In this document: in pieces, positions 32,790 through 41,983 of the stretch
Layout of the letters: every line of letters starts with the position of its first letter
Numbering within the stretch: the first letter of the stretch is position 1
NCBI GenBank assembly: GCA_025060635.1
Contig: JANXBN010000001.1
Location: 753,284-817,283, forward strand
Reading direction: 5' to 3'
Length of the DNA: 64,000 nt
Source of the DNA: Candidatus Kryptonium sp.
GTDB lineage: Bacteria > Bacteroidota > Ignavibacteria > Kryptoniales > Kryptoniaceae
Notes under the pieces: model-generated
What the model was told of the DNA's origin: nothing
Seen by the model: the letters and a program-made list of their open reading frames with translations, nothing else
The model's database searches: none
Program-made: the position numbers and the translations under genes

Positions 32790-33536
32790 TCAATAATTTT
32801 GTTTTTGTATTTCCGAAAGTTCTTTTGCTACAAAAATATCAACTGCTGAACCTCTTGCAACGAAAAAACCAGGTCTTGGAAATTGTTCAATCACAGTGTT
32901 AGGTAAAACAGTTACGCTCGGCTCATAAATAACCTTTCCTAATCGCAGGCCGTTTTCGCTCAAAACTTGCTCAACTTTTGATAGCGGAAGCCCAACTAAA
33001 TTCGGAACTTGAGTTTTACCTTCAGCACTTCCCAAGCTTACAGTCACTGATACAAGAGTTCCTGGGGAAACCTTTGTTTTTTCAGGAATAGATTGTGAAA
33101 ATATAGATCCTTCTGGAAAATCCTCTGAAAAATCATATTGAACATCGCCAAGTCGCAATCCAAATTTTTCAAGTGTTAATTTCGCATCACGCACAGATTT
33201 GCCTATTAGGGAAGGCACTTCAACTTTGGACTCTCCGGAGCTGACAACAAGATAAACCCTTCGCCCTTCTTTTATTTTCATTCCCGGTCTTGGGCTTTGT
33301 ATTATCACATATCCAGCTGGAAATCTCGCATCATGGCGTTCTGTTACATTTTCAAGTTTTAGATTTAAAGTTTCAATGATTCTTTTTGCATCTTCCAATT
33401 TTTTACCGGTTAGATTCGGCATTTCAATTGATTTAACAGAATTAGTATAAAATGGCATTACAACTTTATCCATTGCGAGAACTAAAATTATTAGCGCAAC
33501 TGCAATTATAATTAGTCTCTTAACATTTGGCTTCAT
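32790..33536 (-). CDS. Membrane-anchored protein with three PASTA domains
   Basis: From ATG 33536 the protein has 248 residues, with one TM helix (about 8-25) near the N-terminus and three extracytoplasmic PASTA repeats (about 37-103, 105-172 and 173-240). These show the VPNLVGLPLSKVEQVL and VIxQxPxPG patterns. In other phyla such repeats bind peptidoglycan and are fused to Ser/Thr kinases or PBPs; here they stand alone. A GTG start at 33596 would add 20 residues (rich in Lys and His) ahead of the TM and is less likely. It heads the operon with rpe and nagA. Confidence 0.86.
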   Translation of the reverse strand: MKPNVKRLIIIAVALIILVLAMDKVVMPFYTNSVKSIEMPNLTGKKLEDAKRIIETLNLKLENVTERHDARFPAGYVIIQSPRPGMKIKEGRRVYLVVSSGESKVEVPSLIGKSVRDAKLTLEKFGLRLGDVQYDFSEDFPEGSIFSQSIPEKTKVSPGTLVSVTVSLGSAEGKTQVPNLVGLPLSKVEQVLSENGLRLGKVIYEPSVTVLPNTVIEQFPRPGFFVARGSAVDIFVAKELSEIQKQNY

Positions 33537-33629
33537 AATGTGACGATGCTTTTTCTTTTTCGTGTGAGAAATATAAAAATAAAATTCTGAATTCACAATT
33601 TCACTACTATGATTAAAATTTCACATTAA

Positions 33630-33714
33630 AATGCCACTTTGGCATTCTCATGGCAAAATTTCAAAACTATGTTGTCAATTTGACCGCCGAAAATAATATA
33701 ATTCAAATTGAATT
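33630..33714. promoter_or_regulatory. Two palindromes upstream of the hsp20 sigma-54 promoter
   Basis: AATGCCA (33630-33636) and TGGCATT (33640-33646) form a perfect 7-bp inverted repeat with a 3-bp centre, at about -110 to -125 from the predicted start near 33755. A second palindrome, AATTCAA-A-TTGAATT, lies at 33700-33714, just upstream of the -24 box. The first is at normal enhancer distance for a sigma-54 activator; the second could be a local regulator site. The region is also the divergent promoter of the PASTA operon. Confidence 0.45.
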
Positions 33715-33727
33715 TCAATTTGTTTGT

Positions 33728-33743
33728 TTGGCACGAGCTTTGC
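33728..33743 (+). promoter_or_regulatory. Near-perfect sigma-54 promoter of the hsp20 genes
   Basis: TTGGCACGAGCTTTGC fits the sigma-54 consensus YTGGCACGRNNNTTGC at every defined base (only the following W position is G). The -24 GG is at 33730-33731 and the -12 GC at 33742-33743. Transcription would start near 33755, 45 nt before the first hsp20, whose ribosome site AAGGAGGTG lies at 33783-33791. Confidence 0.8.
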
Positions 33744-33799
33744 GATGGAATTTAAGTGAAACTACAAAAATAAAAACAAAAGCAAGGAGGTGATGAGCT

Positions 33800-34222
33800 A
33801 TGTTGATTAGATATTCACCATTCAAAGAAATTCAAATGCTTGAAAAAGAAATGAACAGACTCTTTAATGATTTCTTCAAAGACATTAATCTAAGAATAAA
33901 TGGATACCCACTCATAGATGTCATTGACACTAATGAAGAACTCGTTATATATGCTGAAATTCCTGGCGTAAGCAAGGAAGATGTTAAGGTTAAAATTCAG
34001 AATGATGTTTTGACTATATCAGGTACGAGAAAGGAACCTGCGATGCCAGAGAAAGCAAATTGCTTGATCAATGAAAGAGAATTCGGTGAGTTTATGAGAA
34101 GCATAAGATTACCATATCCAATTGATGTGGATAAAGTTAATGCTGAATACAAAGATGGAGTTTTGAAGATAACGCTTCCAAAGAGAGACGAAGTAAAAGC
34201 AAAAGAAATTCAAATTAATTAA
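33800..34222 (+). CDS. Small heat shock protein (Hsp20/alpha-crystallin), first copy
   Basis: A 140-residue chaperone with an alpha-crystallin domain at about 38-135. The conserved parts are PLIDVIDTNEELVIYAEIPGVSKEDVKVKI, LTISGTRK, GEFMRSIRLPYPIDVDKVNAEYKDGVLKITLPK and a final IQIN in place of the usual I-x-I/V motif. It would hold unfolding proteins for DnaK/Lon. A strong ribosome site (AAGGAGGTG) and a sigma-54 promoter precede it. The second hsp20 follows after 53 nt. Confidence 0.94.
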   Translation: MLIRYSPFKEIQMLEKEMNRLFNDFFKDINLRINGYPLIDVIDTNEELVIYAEIPGVSKEDVKVKIQNDVLTISGTRKEPAMPEKANCLINEREFGEFMRSIRLPYPIDVDKVNAEYKDGVLKITLPKRDEVKAKEIQIN

Positions 34223-34275
34223 ACTACTCCACTTGGTGATTTAAATAAATTAAAACGAAAAGGAGGTGAAGAACT

Positions 34276-34734
34276 ATGGCACTCATGAAGTGGAGTCCAA
34301 TAAGGGATTTGGCAACAGAGATATTTGACCTTCAAAGAGAAATCAACAAGATGTTTGACAGATTCTTCCGTGGATTTGAGGAGGAAGAGGAAATTAGAGT
34401 AATGAAGTGGAGTCCGAGAGTGGATATTTCCGAAACAGATGACGAATATATTGTTAGGGCTGAGATTCCAGGCGTAAATAAAGACGACATCAAAATAACA
34501 ATAAAAGAAAATATGCTTACAATTAGTGGTGAAAAGAAGCAAGAGAAAGAAACAAAAAATGAAAACTTCCATCGGATTGAAAGAGTGTATGGTTCTTTCA
34601 GCAGAAGCTTCACCTTACCCAGCGCTGTGAAAGTTGACAAGGTTGAGGCGAAGTTCAAAGATGGAGTGCTGACGATAAAGCTGCCGAAGGTTGAAGAAGC
34701 GAAGGCAAAAGAGATTGAGATCAAGGTTGGTTAA
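34276..34734 (+). CDS. Small heat shock protein (Hsp20/alpha-crystallin), second copy
   Basis: A 152-residue chaperone with the alpha-crystallin domain at about 48-148: PRVDISETDDEYIVRAEIPGVNKDDIKITI, LTISGEKK, RSFTLPSAVKVDKVEAKFKDGVLTIKLPK and the C-terminal IEIKV assembly motif. It is diverged from the first copy, so it is an old duplication. It has its own ribosome site (AAGGAGGTG). A strong terminator follows directly, so the two hsp20 genes form one transcript. Confidence 0.95.
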   Translation: MALMKWSPIRDLATEIFDLQREINKMFDRFFRGFEEEEEIRVMKWSPRVDISETDDEYIVRAEIPGVNKDDIKITIKENMLTISGEKKQEKETKNENFHRIERVYGSFSRSFTLPSAVKVDKVEAKFKDGVLTIKLPKVEEAKAKEIEIKVG

Positions 34735-34740
34735 TCTCTC

Positions 34741-34771
34741 AAATCCCGCCGTTTTTGGCGGGATTTTTTTT
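34741..34771 (+). terminator. Rho-independent terminator of the hsp20 pair
   Basis: AATCCCGCC (34742-34750) and GGCGGGATT (34757-34765) form a perfect 9-bp stem with a GTTTTT loop. The stem is followed by a run of T to 34771. Confidence 0.9.
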
Positions 34772-34832
34772 AAATTTATATAGAAGATAGTTCAAGGCTA
34801 ACAAAATTTTAAAACAAAAATTCGTATCTCAA

Positions 34833-35327
34833 ATGGAAATTGAAGTAAGAGAAAGGAAAAAGGGCATCATTGAGATTTTGAAAAATTTATTTTTACCCTA
34901 TCTTTCTGAAAAAGAGGAACTTTTAAGGATTTTAAACGAGAATTATTCAAAGGAAATAGCGATTGCGAAGATGATGGAGGAACATGCCGAGATGATACCT
35001 TTTGATTTTTTAAGGGAGAAATTGAAAAAGATCGCCGAAGATGAAAGAAAACACGCAGAAAAGTTAAAACAGAAGATATCCGAACTTGGTGGAACTGTAA
35101 ATCCATCTCCGAAAATTTATAATGTTAAGATAGCTTCAATTCATACCGAAAAAGGTTTTAGGAAACTTGTCGCAGACCTTGAATTTGATAAAGAAATTTA
35201 TGAAGATTACATTTCACAAATCAACAGAATAGAGAACGAGGATATTAAGAAATTGCTTCGTGAGATAGCTGATGAAGAGGCAAAGCATAAAGATGTTTTG
35301 ATGGATATTGTTATGAGGTTATGTTAG
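34833..35327 (+). CDS. Ferritin-like four-helix protein
   Basis: This 164-residue helical protein has the paired ExxH motifs of ferritin-like di-iron proteins, in EDERKHAEKL (about 70-79) and DEEAKHKDVL (about 149-158). Further Glu lie in the partner helices (NENYSKEIAIAKMMEEHAEM and DKEIYEDYI). It could be a rubrerythrin or bacterioferritin relative with a role in iron or peroxide handling. There is no rubredoxin domain. It lies between the hsp20 pair and lon. The exact subfamily is uncertain. Confidence 0.78.
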   Translation: MEIEVRERKKGIIEILKNLFLPYLSEKEELLRILNENYSKEIAIAKMMEEHAEMIPFDFLREKLKKIAEDERKHAEKLKQKISELGGTVNPSPKIYNVKIASIHTEKGFRKLVADLEFDKEIYEDYISQINRIENEDIKKLLREIADEEAKHKDVLMDIVMRLC

Positions 35328-35359
35328 TTCAAAATTTCAAAACTAAAAGATAGAAAGTC

Positions 35360-37732
35360 ATGGCAGAGGAAATCAAATTTACCGCAAGTCCGGAAAAACA
35401 TGTTCATATTCCTGAAGCGATGTCAATTTTACCGCTCAGGAACTCCGTCTTCTTCCCAAAGCAATTTATGCCTCTTTCAGTTGGGAGGGAAAGCACTATA
35501 AAATTGATTGAAGACGCAAATAAAACAGGTGAACTTATTTTAATTGTCGCTCAAAAGGAACCTCAAATAGAGAAACCAACTCCGGATGATATTTATCATT
35601 TCGGGACGGTTGCAAAGATACTAAAAGTATACAATCTTCCTGATGGTTCAAAGAGCGTATTTGTTCAGGGCTTACATCGTGCTAAAATTTTATCATTTAT
35701 ACAGCAGGAGCCATATTTGAGAGGAGTAATTCAACAAGTTGATGACGAAGGTGAAATTGATATTGAAGCAGAAGCTATAGCAGTTGCGATAAAAAATGTG
35801 TTTAAGAAGGTAGTGGATCTTTCACCTGATTTAACCCCTGAACAAGCGAATATGGTTAGCGGAACTGATGATGTAACTGCTCTTCCTGATATCGTTGGTT
35901 CAATTTTGAATGTTTCGGTTGCGGAGAAGCAAGAAATACTTGAACAGATCAATGTAAAAGAGAGATTGAAGAAATGTCATTTTATTTTAAACAGACACGC
36001 GCAACGGCTTGAGCTTGGAAACAAGATTCAAGCTGAGGTCCAGGATGAAATAACGAAGAACCAGCGAGAATATTTCCTCAGGGAGCAGTTGAAAGCAATA
36101 AAGAGAGAGCTTGGCGAGGACGAAGAGGGTGCAGAAATTAGAGAGTTAAGAGATAAAATTGAGAAGGCAAACATGCCCGAAGAAGCGCGCAAAGTTGCCT
36201 TAAAAGAGCTTGAGAGATTGTCAAGGATGCATCCATCCTCAGCTGAATATACAGTGGCAAGAACCTATCTTGATTGGTTGATTGAACTTCCTTGGAGCAT
36301 TTCAACGGAGGATAATCTTGATATAAAGAAAGCAGAAGAGATACTTGATAGAGATCATTATGGACTTGAGAAAGTTAAGAAAAGAATTTTAGAGTATCTT
36401 GCTGTTAGAAAATTGAAAAACGATATGCGCGGTCCGATACTTTGTTTTGTTGGACCACCCGGAGTTGGTAAAACATCGTTGGGTAGGTCAATTGCTGAAG
36501 CGCTTGGTAGAAAATTCGTAAGAATCTCGCTCGGTGGAGTTCACGACGAAGCTGAAATAAGAGGACATAGAAGAACTTATATAGGTGCTTTGCCAGGGCG
36601 AATAATTCAAGGGATAAGGAAAGCAGGTTCAAATAATCCAGTTTTCATGCTGGATGAAGTTGATAAAATCGGTGCGGATTTTCGTGGCGACCCAGCTGCA
36701 GCTTTGCTTGAAGTGCTTGATCCTGAACAAAATTATTCTTTTAGTGATCATTACATTGAAGTTCCTTTTGATCTTTCAAAGGTTATGTTTATAGCAACAG
36801 CGAATATGATTGAACCAATTCCTCCTGCTTTGAGAGATAGAATGGAGATAATTGAAATACCGAGCTATATAGAAGAAGAAAAACTAAACATAGCCAAATA
36901 CTTCCTCGTCCCGAAGCAGATAAAAGCTCACGGATTGATAGAGGATATGATAAAATTTGAAGATTCAGCAATTAGAAAAATAATTAACTCATATACTCGC
37001 GAAGCAGGTGTAAGAAATCTTGAAAGAAGAATTGCTGATGTATGTCGTGGCGTTGCAAAGGAAGTTGCTATGGGCAAAACCGAGCCAACCACGATAACAG
37101 AAGAAATGATTCCAAAGTATTTAGGACAACCTAAGTATTATCATGAAGCTGCGGAGAGAATCAATAAACCTGGCATAGCAATGGGACTTGCTTGGACACC
37201 TGTCGGTGGAGAAATTTTGTTCGTTGAAGCAACGAAAATGAAAGGAAAAGGTTCACTGCATCTTACTGGACAACTTGGCGACATAATGAAAGAATCGGCG
37301 CATATAGCTCTTAGCTATATCGCATCAAGGGCTGAAGATTTCGGCATTGAGCCAGATTTTAGAGATAAATACGATATTCATATCCATGTCCCAGCTGGTG
37401 CTATTCCGAAAGATGGGCCTTCTGCCGGAGTTACTATATTAACAGCTCTTTATTCTTTGCTTACTGGGAAGATTGTATGCAATGATGTTGCGATGACCGG
37501 AGAGATTACATTGCGAGGTGCTGTTCTGCCAGTTGGTGGGATAAAGGAGAAAGTTCTTGCTGCACATAGAGCGGGAATTAAAAAAGTTATATTGCCAGAG
37601 AAAAATAAAGGCGATGTTGAAGAAATACCTGAACAAGTTAGAAATGAGATGGAGTTTTACTTTGTGAAAGAAATGGACGAAGTTCTTGAGCTCGCTATCA
37701 GAAAAGAGGAAGTTGCCGAAGTAGTTGAATAG
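35360..37732 (+). CDS. lon: ATP-dependent protease Lon
   Basis: This 790-residue protein has the full Lon layout. The N-terminal substrate domain lies at about 15-210 (MSILPLRNSVFFPKQFMPL), the AAA+ module has Walker A GPPGVGKTS and Walker B PVFMLDEVDKI, and the C-terminal Ser-Lys protease has Ser in KDGPSAGVT and Lys in GGIKEKVLAAH. It degrades damaged and regulatory proteins. Its neighbours are hsp20, ferritin-like and dnaJ genes, so it is part of a stress cluster. A long hairpin follows the gene. Confidence 0.97.
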   Translation: MAEEIKFTASPEKHVHIPEAMSILPLRNSVFFPKQFMPLSVGRESTIKLIEDANKTGELILIVAQKEPQIEKPTPDDIYHFGTVAKILKVYNLPDGSKSVFVQGLHRAKILSFIQQEPYLRGVIQQVDDEGEIDIEAEAIAVAIKNVFKKVVDLSPDLTPEQANMVSGTDDVTALPDIVGSILNVSVAEKQEILEQINVKERLKKCHFILNRHAQRLELGNKIQAEVQDEITKNQREYFLREQLKAIKRELGEDEEGAEIRELRDKIEKANMPEEARKVALKELERLSRMHPSSAEYTVARTYLDWLIELPWSISTEDNLDIKKAEEILDRDHYGLEKVKKRILEYLAVRKLKNDMRGPILCFVGPPGVGKTSLGRSIAEALGRKFVRISLGGVHDEAEIRGHRRTYIGALPGRIIQGIRKAGSNNPVFMLDEVDKIGADFRGDPAAALLEVLDPEQNYSFSDHYIEVPFDLSKVMFIATANMIEPIPPALRDRMEIIEIPSYIEEEKLNIAKYFLVPKQIKAHGLIEDMIKFEDSAIRKIINSYTREAGVRNLERRIADVCRGVAKEVAMGKTEPTTITEEMIPKYLGQPKYYHEAAERINKPGIAMGLAWTPVGGEILFVEATKMKGKGSLHLTGQLGDIMKESAHIALSYIASRAEDFGIEPDFRDKYDIHIHVPAGAIPKDGPSAGVTILTALYSLLTGKIVCNDVAMTGEITLRGAVLPVGGIKEKVLAAHRAGIKKVILPEKNKGDVEEIPEQVRNEMEFYFVKEMDEVLELAIRKEEVAEVVE

Positions 37733-37766
37733 TTAAGGTAAGTTCAAGATCAAGCCAAAAAATCTT

Positions 37767-37816
37767 AGGCGAATTGTTCCGAATCAAAATTCGGAATGAT
37801 TCGCCTTATTGTTTAT
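37767..37816 (+). terminator. Long 18-bp hairpin between lon and dnaJ
   Basis: AGGCGAATTGTTCCGAAT (37767-37784) pairs with ATTCGGAATGATTCGCCT (37789-37806) over 18 positions, two of them G-T, around the loop CAAA. The next bases are TATTGTTTAT. It is longer than a normal terminator and ends 30 nt before the dnaJ start codon, so it may also be an RNA control element for dnaJ. Confidence 0.7.
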
Positions 37817-37835
37817 AAAATGGGAGGTGGTGAAA

Positions 37836-38951
37836 ATGATGAAGGATTACTATAAAATACTTGGTGTAAACGAAAACGCAACGCTTGAAGAGATAAAGCA
37901 GGCATACAAAAAACTCGCTATGAAGTATCACCCGGATAGAAACCCGGGTGATAAGCAAGCAGAGGAAAAATTTAAAGAAATCAACGAAGCATATAGCGTT
38001 CTTTCAGATCCCGAAAAAAGAAAACAATATGATCAACTTAGAAAATTTGGTGCTGGCTTTGGAGATAAAGGATTTTCAGGCGGATTTAACTTTGAGGATT
38101 TATTTGCTAACTTTAAAACTGGTTCTGGTGAAGGTTTTTGGTTCGGTGTTGGAAATTCCTTTATTGAGGATCTTTTAAATCAATTTTTTGATAGAGGTGA
38201 ATTCTTTAGAAGGAGTAGAAGAGGAGCAGCTAGAGGAGAAGATATAAACATTACGGTTGAGATACCTTTTTCAACAGCAATTCAAGGTGGCGAGATATAT
38301 ATTGATGTTCCAAGGAAAGAGGTATGTGAGGTTTGTAGAGGAACAGGTGCAAAACCAGGGGCGAAAGTAAGCACTTGTCAAGTTTGTAAAGGAACAGGAA
38401 CTGTTGCAGATATCCGTGGATTGTTTGCTTTTTCAAGACCATGTCAAAACTGTTATGGAAGAGGTAAGATCATTTCCGAAATTTGCTATAATTGTGGGGG
38501 AACAGGGCAAATTTCAACAGCAAGAAAAATTAAAGTTAAAATTCCACCAGGAGTTGATACTGGAACTATTTTGAGAATCAGAGGTGAAGGTGAGCCTGGA
38601 ATAAATGGTGGGGAAAATGGAGATCTTTTGGTGAATATAAAAGTTCAAGATGATAAATTTTTCAAACGCAAGGGAAACGACATCTTTGTTGAAATTCCAA
38701 TTAACATTGCCCAAGCAATTTTGGGAAGTAAAATGAGAATTAAAACGATTCATGGTAATAAAGTTGAATTGACTATCCCACCGGGAACTCAAAGTGGAAC
38801 TACATTTAGATTGCGTGGGCTCGGGATTAAAACAGATGGAAAGGTGGGAGATATGTATGTCACAGTTAAAGTTGAAATTCCTGATAAAATAAACGAAAGG
38901 CAACGAAAGTTAATTGAGGAATTTGCGAAGGAGGGAAATTTAAAGTATTAA
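37836..38951 (+). CDS. dnaJ: Co-chaperone DnaJ (type I)
   Basis: The J domain (1-68) carries the HPD motif in [10 protein letters not shown], followed by a Gly/Phe-rich region. The zinc-binding domain has all four CxxCxGxG repeats: [24 protein letters not shown] and CYNCGGTG. The C-terminal substrate domains follow ([20 protein letters not shown]). I start at ATG 37836, which follows the ribosome site GGGAGGTGG. The upstream in-frame codon at 37809 would begin at the foot of the hairpin. No dnaK or grpE lies in the window. Confidence 0.95.
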   Translation: MMKDYYKILGVNENATLEEIKQAYKKLAMKYHPDRNPGDKQAEEKFKEINEAYSVLSDPEKRKQYDQLRKFGAGFGDKGFSGGFNFEDLFANFKTGSGEGFWFGVGNSFIEDLLNQFFDRGEFFRRSRRGAARGEDINITVEIPFSTAIQGGEIYIDVPRKEVCEVCRGTGAKPGAKVSTCQVCKGTGTVADIRGLFAFSRPCQNCYGRGKIISEICYNCGGTGQISTARKIKVKIPPGVDTGTILRIRGEGEPGINGGENGDLLVNIKVQDDKFFKRKGNDIFVEIPINIAQAILGSKMRIKTIHGNKVELTIPPGTQSGTTFRLRGLGIKTDGKVGDMYVTVKVEIPDKINERQRKLIEEFAKEGNLKY

Positions 38952-39203
38952 TGATTTGATCCATTTGTTTAGGCTTGTGTATTAACATTTTTAAGGTTTG
39001 GGAATAAATTTTGCAAGTTTGATGTTATTTCGGAGTTTAGTAAATTTCGGTAGAATTGAACGATCAAGATTTGTATATTTGTGAATAAGCAAAGTTTTTG
39101 AAAGTATTTGATGAAAAAGACATCAAAATATCGTGTTTTTGCGTCTGGAAATTCCAAAATTATCGGGGCAAAAAATTATTTAGAATAAAATAGAGACAGC
39201 AAA

Positions 39204-40529
39204 ATGCAATTTATTTTCGCCGTGTTGATGCTACTCCTTCTTAACATAAGCTCATGCGTTAGGGAAACACCATACCAAGCACCAAGAAAAATTAAACGCA
39301 TGCCGATGGAGAAATTTTTTGAGATTAAAAAATCTAAACTTGATAAGTTTGTTTTACCTGCGATGAAAAATGAAGGAATTGATATGTGGATCGTGTTAAC
39401 TCGTGAATATGTTGTGGATCCACTTGCAAAGGATTTGTCTGCTGATAAAGCAGTTGCAAAAACAGCGCTTATTTTTATTAATGAAGGAAACTATCTAAAA
39501 AAGGTCGCTATATGTGCAAGTTACGATGTTGATCCGTTGCATAAATCAGGAATTTATGATACAGTAATTTCTTACAAAAAGGAAGGGCTTGCACCACATT
39601 TGAAGAAAATTGTAGAAGCAAAAAATCCTTCTAAAATCGCTCTTAACATCTCGGAGGATTCGCCTATTGCGGATGGGCTTTCTGCTAGCATGTTTGAGTA
39701 TTTAAAGAATACGCTCGGTCCGAAATTTTCAAAAAGGTTTGTTTCGTCCGAGAATATCGTGATCGCGTACAGAAGCCAGCTTCTCCCCGAGGAAATTGAA
39801 ATTATGAAAGAGGCGGTGAAAATAACAGAGGAAATAATCTCAAAAGCTTTAAGCGTTGATGTTATAAAACCTGGGAAAACTACCGAAAAAGATATTGCAA
39901 ACTATATAAAAAAATTGATGCGTGATTACGGAGTTAGCCCGTCATGGGAGCCAGAAAGTTGTCCCAGTGTTAATGCAGGAATAACAAGAGGTCATTCAGA
40001 ACCATCTGATTATGTAATCCAGCGTGGGGATTTAATAACGATTGATTTTGGAATTAATTTAAGTGGATATCATACCGATATTCAAAGGACTGCTTATGTT
40101 TTAAAGGAAGATGAAACGCAACCCCCAGATTATATTTTAAAAATGTGGGAAACAAATGTTAGAGCAATTGAAGAAGCATTTAAAAAAATGAAGCCGGGGG
40201 CAATTGGCTTTGAGGTTGATAGTGTGGCAAGGTCTATAATTGTTTCAGCAGGATACGAAGAATATCCACACTCCGCTGGACATGTCATAGGTTATTCAAC
40301 GCATGAAATTGGTCCTATTCTTGGTCCCAATTGGAAAGATAGGTATGGTAAGAAACCTTTTTATAAACTATTGCCCGGGCAGGTTTTTGCACTTGAACCA
40401 TCGGTTTATCTTTACAGCAAAGAAAGAAATGGATATTTGAGGATTGGACTTGAGGAAGATGTTTTGATAACTGAGACAGGAGCTGAATTTTTAAGCACAC
40501 CGCAAAAGGAACTTATCTTAATAAAATGA
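39204..40529 (+). CDS. M24 family aminopeptidase (Xaa-Pro type), probable lipoprotein
   Basis: The N-terminus MQFIFAVLMLLLLNISSC is a lipoprotein signal with Cys18. The catalytic pita-bread domain (about 200-441) has the five metal ligands: Asp in ITIDFGINLSG, Asp in YHTDIQRTAY, His in HSAGHVIGYST, Glu in FALEPSVYL and Glu in RIGLEEDVLI. The N-terminal domain is of creatinase/prolidase type. It probably trims proline peptides in the periplasm or at the outer membrane. The methyltransferase gene overlaps its end by 4 nt. Confidence 0.88.
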   Translation: MQFIFAVLMLLLLNISSCVRETPYQAPRKIKRMPMEKFFEIKKSKLDKFVLPAMKNEGIDMWIVLTREYVVDPLAKDLSADKAVAKTALIFINEGNYLKKVAICASYDVDPLHKSGIYDTVISYKKEGLAPHLKKIVEAKNPSKIALNISEDSPIADGLSASMFEYLKNTLGPKFSKRFVSSENIVIAYRSQLLPEEIEIMKEAVKITEEIISKALSVDVIKPGKTTEKDIANYIKKLMRDYGVSPSWEPESCPSVNAGITRGHSEPSDYVIQRGDLITIDFGINLSGYHTDIQRTAYVLKEDETQPPDYILKMWETNVRAIEEAFKKMKPGAIGFEVDSVARSIIVSAGYEEYPHSAGHVIGYSTHEIGPILGPNWKDRYGKKPFYKLLPGQVFALEPSVYLYSKERNGYLRIGLEEDVLITETGAEFLSTPQKELILIK

Positions 40530-41269
40530 TATCAACCGAACCATACACAGTACTTGCCGAAATTTACGATTGCGTTATGAAGGATGTCCCATATAAAAAG
40601 TGGGCAAAGTATATAATAAAATTAATTCAAAGATTTCGTCCAGGCGCAAGACGAATTTTTGAATTTGCATGCGGAACTGGGACAATGCTCGCCTTATTGA
40701 GAAAATATGGGTTCATAATTGACGGGATGGATTTTTCAAAAATGATGATAAACAAAGCTAAGGAAAAAGTCAAGGACACGGATACAAAGTTATTCGTTGG
40801 TGACATGTCAAATTTTAAAATTGATGAAAAATACGAGGTTGCTTTGTGTTTATATGATAGCGTAAATTACCTTAACAATTTTGACAAGTTTAAAGGTTTG
40901 CTAACGAGCGCCGGGAATTTGCTAAACGATGATGGAATTTTCATATTTGATATCTCAACGGAATATAATTCAATTCAAAATGCAATTTTGATGAACATGA
41001 GTGGTCGGTGTTTTGATGTGAAGTATAAGAGAAAAAGTTATTATTTGAAAGACGAAAGGATTCACATAAACGAGTTTGAAATTGAGTTAAATGGCAAAGT
41101 TTATTTTGAAAAGCATGTTCAAAGAATTTATAAGATTTCTGAGATTGAAAACATCGTCAGAGAAAATGAAATTTTTGAAATTGCTGGTTGCTATAACGGA
41201 TTTTCTTTTAACTCTGGAAGTGAGTGGTCAGATAGGGTTCATTTTGTTTTAAAGAAAAGAGAAAATTGA
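40526..41269 (+). CDS. Class I SAM-dependent methyltransferase
   Basis: This 247-residue protein has motif I as RRIFEFACGTGTMLALLRKYGFIIDGMDFS and the post-I acid in FVGDMSNFKI, followed by VALCLYDSVNYL. The C-terminal half (KVYFEKHVQRIYKISEIENIV) is that of small-molecule methyltransferases of the Methyltransf_25 group. It lies between the M24 peptidase (4-nt overlap) and the ftsE-like gene (1 nt), so an operon is likely. The substrate is unknown. Confidence 0.84.
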   Translation: MISTEPYTVLAEIYDCVMKDVPYKKWAKYIIKLIQRFRPGARRIFEFACGTGTMLALLRKYGFIIDGMDFSKMMINKAKEKVKDTDTKLFVGDMSNFKIDEKYEVALCLYDSVNYLNNFDKFKGLLTSAGNLLNDDGIFIFDISTEYNSIQNAILMNMSGRCFDVKYKRKSYYLKDERIHINEFEIELNGKVYFEKHVQRIYKISEIENIVRENEIFEIAGCYNGFSFNSGSEWSDRVHFVLKKREN

Positions 41270-41270
41270 G

Positions 41271-41930
41271 ATGGTTGAACTTCAGAATGTATCTGTTTGG
41301 TTTGGGGATAATCTTGTTTTTAAGGATTTAAATCTAAAAATTGGTGATGGTGATTTTGTTTTTATCACCGGTCCAACTGGTTCAGGTAAGAGCACATTTT
41401 TAAGGTTAATTTATATGGACATTTTCCCGAATCGGGGTAAAGTTATAGTTGGAAGTTTTGATTCAAAAAGGATAAAGAAAAAACAAATACCTTATTTAAG
41501 GAGACAACTCGGGATAGTTTTTCAGGATTTCAAGCTTCTTGAAGATAGAAATGTCTTTGAGAATGTCGCATTCACACTTTATGTAACAGGCGCTAAGAAA
41601 AAAGAAATTAACAAAAAAGTTCTTACAGCATTAGCTGAGGTTGGTTTGAGCCATAAAAAGAATAGTTTACCTGAGGAATTATCAGGTGGAGAGCAACAGA
41701 GAGTTGCGATAGCAAGGGCGATAGTCAACGATCCATTCTTGATACTTGCTGATGAACCAACTGGAAACCTTGATCCTGATACATCTGCGGGTATAATTGA
41801 CTTGTTATTGAAAATTAACCTTCGTGGAACATCAGTTATAATGGCAACTCACAATTACTCAATCGTTGAAATGGTAAAGAACGCAAAAGTTTTTCAAATA
41901 TCAAATTATAATCTTGTTAGGATAAAATAA
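41271..41930 (+). CDS. ftsE: FtsE-like ABC transporter ATPase
   Basis: This 219-residue ATPase has Walker [10 protein letters not shown]-loop VFQDFKLL, signature [15 protein letters not shown] and Walker [12 protein letters not shown]. Its length and N-terminal start fit FtsE, which with FtsX controls peptidoglycan hydrolases at the division site. ftsX does not follow: the next gene is on the opposite strand. It could instead serve a MacB/LolD-type transporter, so the symbol is tentative. Confidence 0.8.
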   Translation: MVELQNVSVWFGDNLVFKDLNLKIGDGDFVFITGPTGSGKSTFLRLIYMDIFPNRGKVIVGSFDSKRIKKKQIPYLRRQLGIVFQDFKLLEDRNVFENVAFTLYVTGAKKKEINKKVLTALAEVGLSHKKNSLPEELSGGEQQRVAIARAIVNDPFLILADEPTGNLDPDTSAGIIDLLLKINLRGTSVIMATHNYSIVEMVKNAKVFQISNYNLVRIK

Positions 41931-41952
41931 AAAAGGGGAGCCTTAGCTCCCC
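41925..41952 (-). terminator. Terminator of the histidine kinase gene (minus strand)
   Basis: GGGGAGC (41935-41941) and GCTCCCC (41946-41952) form a perfect 7-bp stem with a four-base loop. In the minus direction it is followed by TTTTTTATTTTAT, so it terminates the kinase transcript. It also lies just past the ftsE stop and may serve both sides. Confidence 0.8.
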
Positions 41953-41983
41953 AATGTCCCCGAGCGCCAAAGTTTATAAACAT

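Noticed and set aside
37809-37835. Longer dnaJ start at 37809
   Set aside because: It would begin at the foot of the lon-dnaJ hairpin and has no ribosome site; the ATG at 37836 has one.
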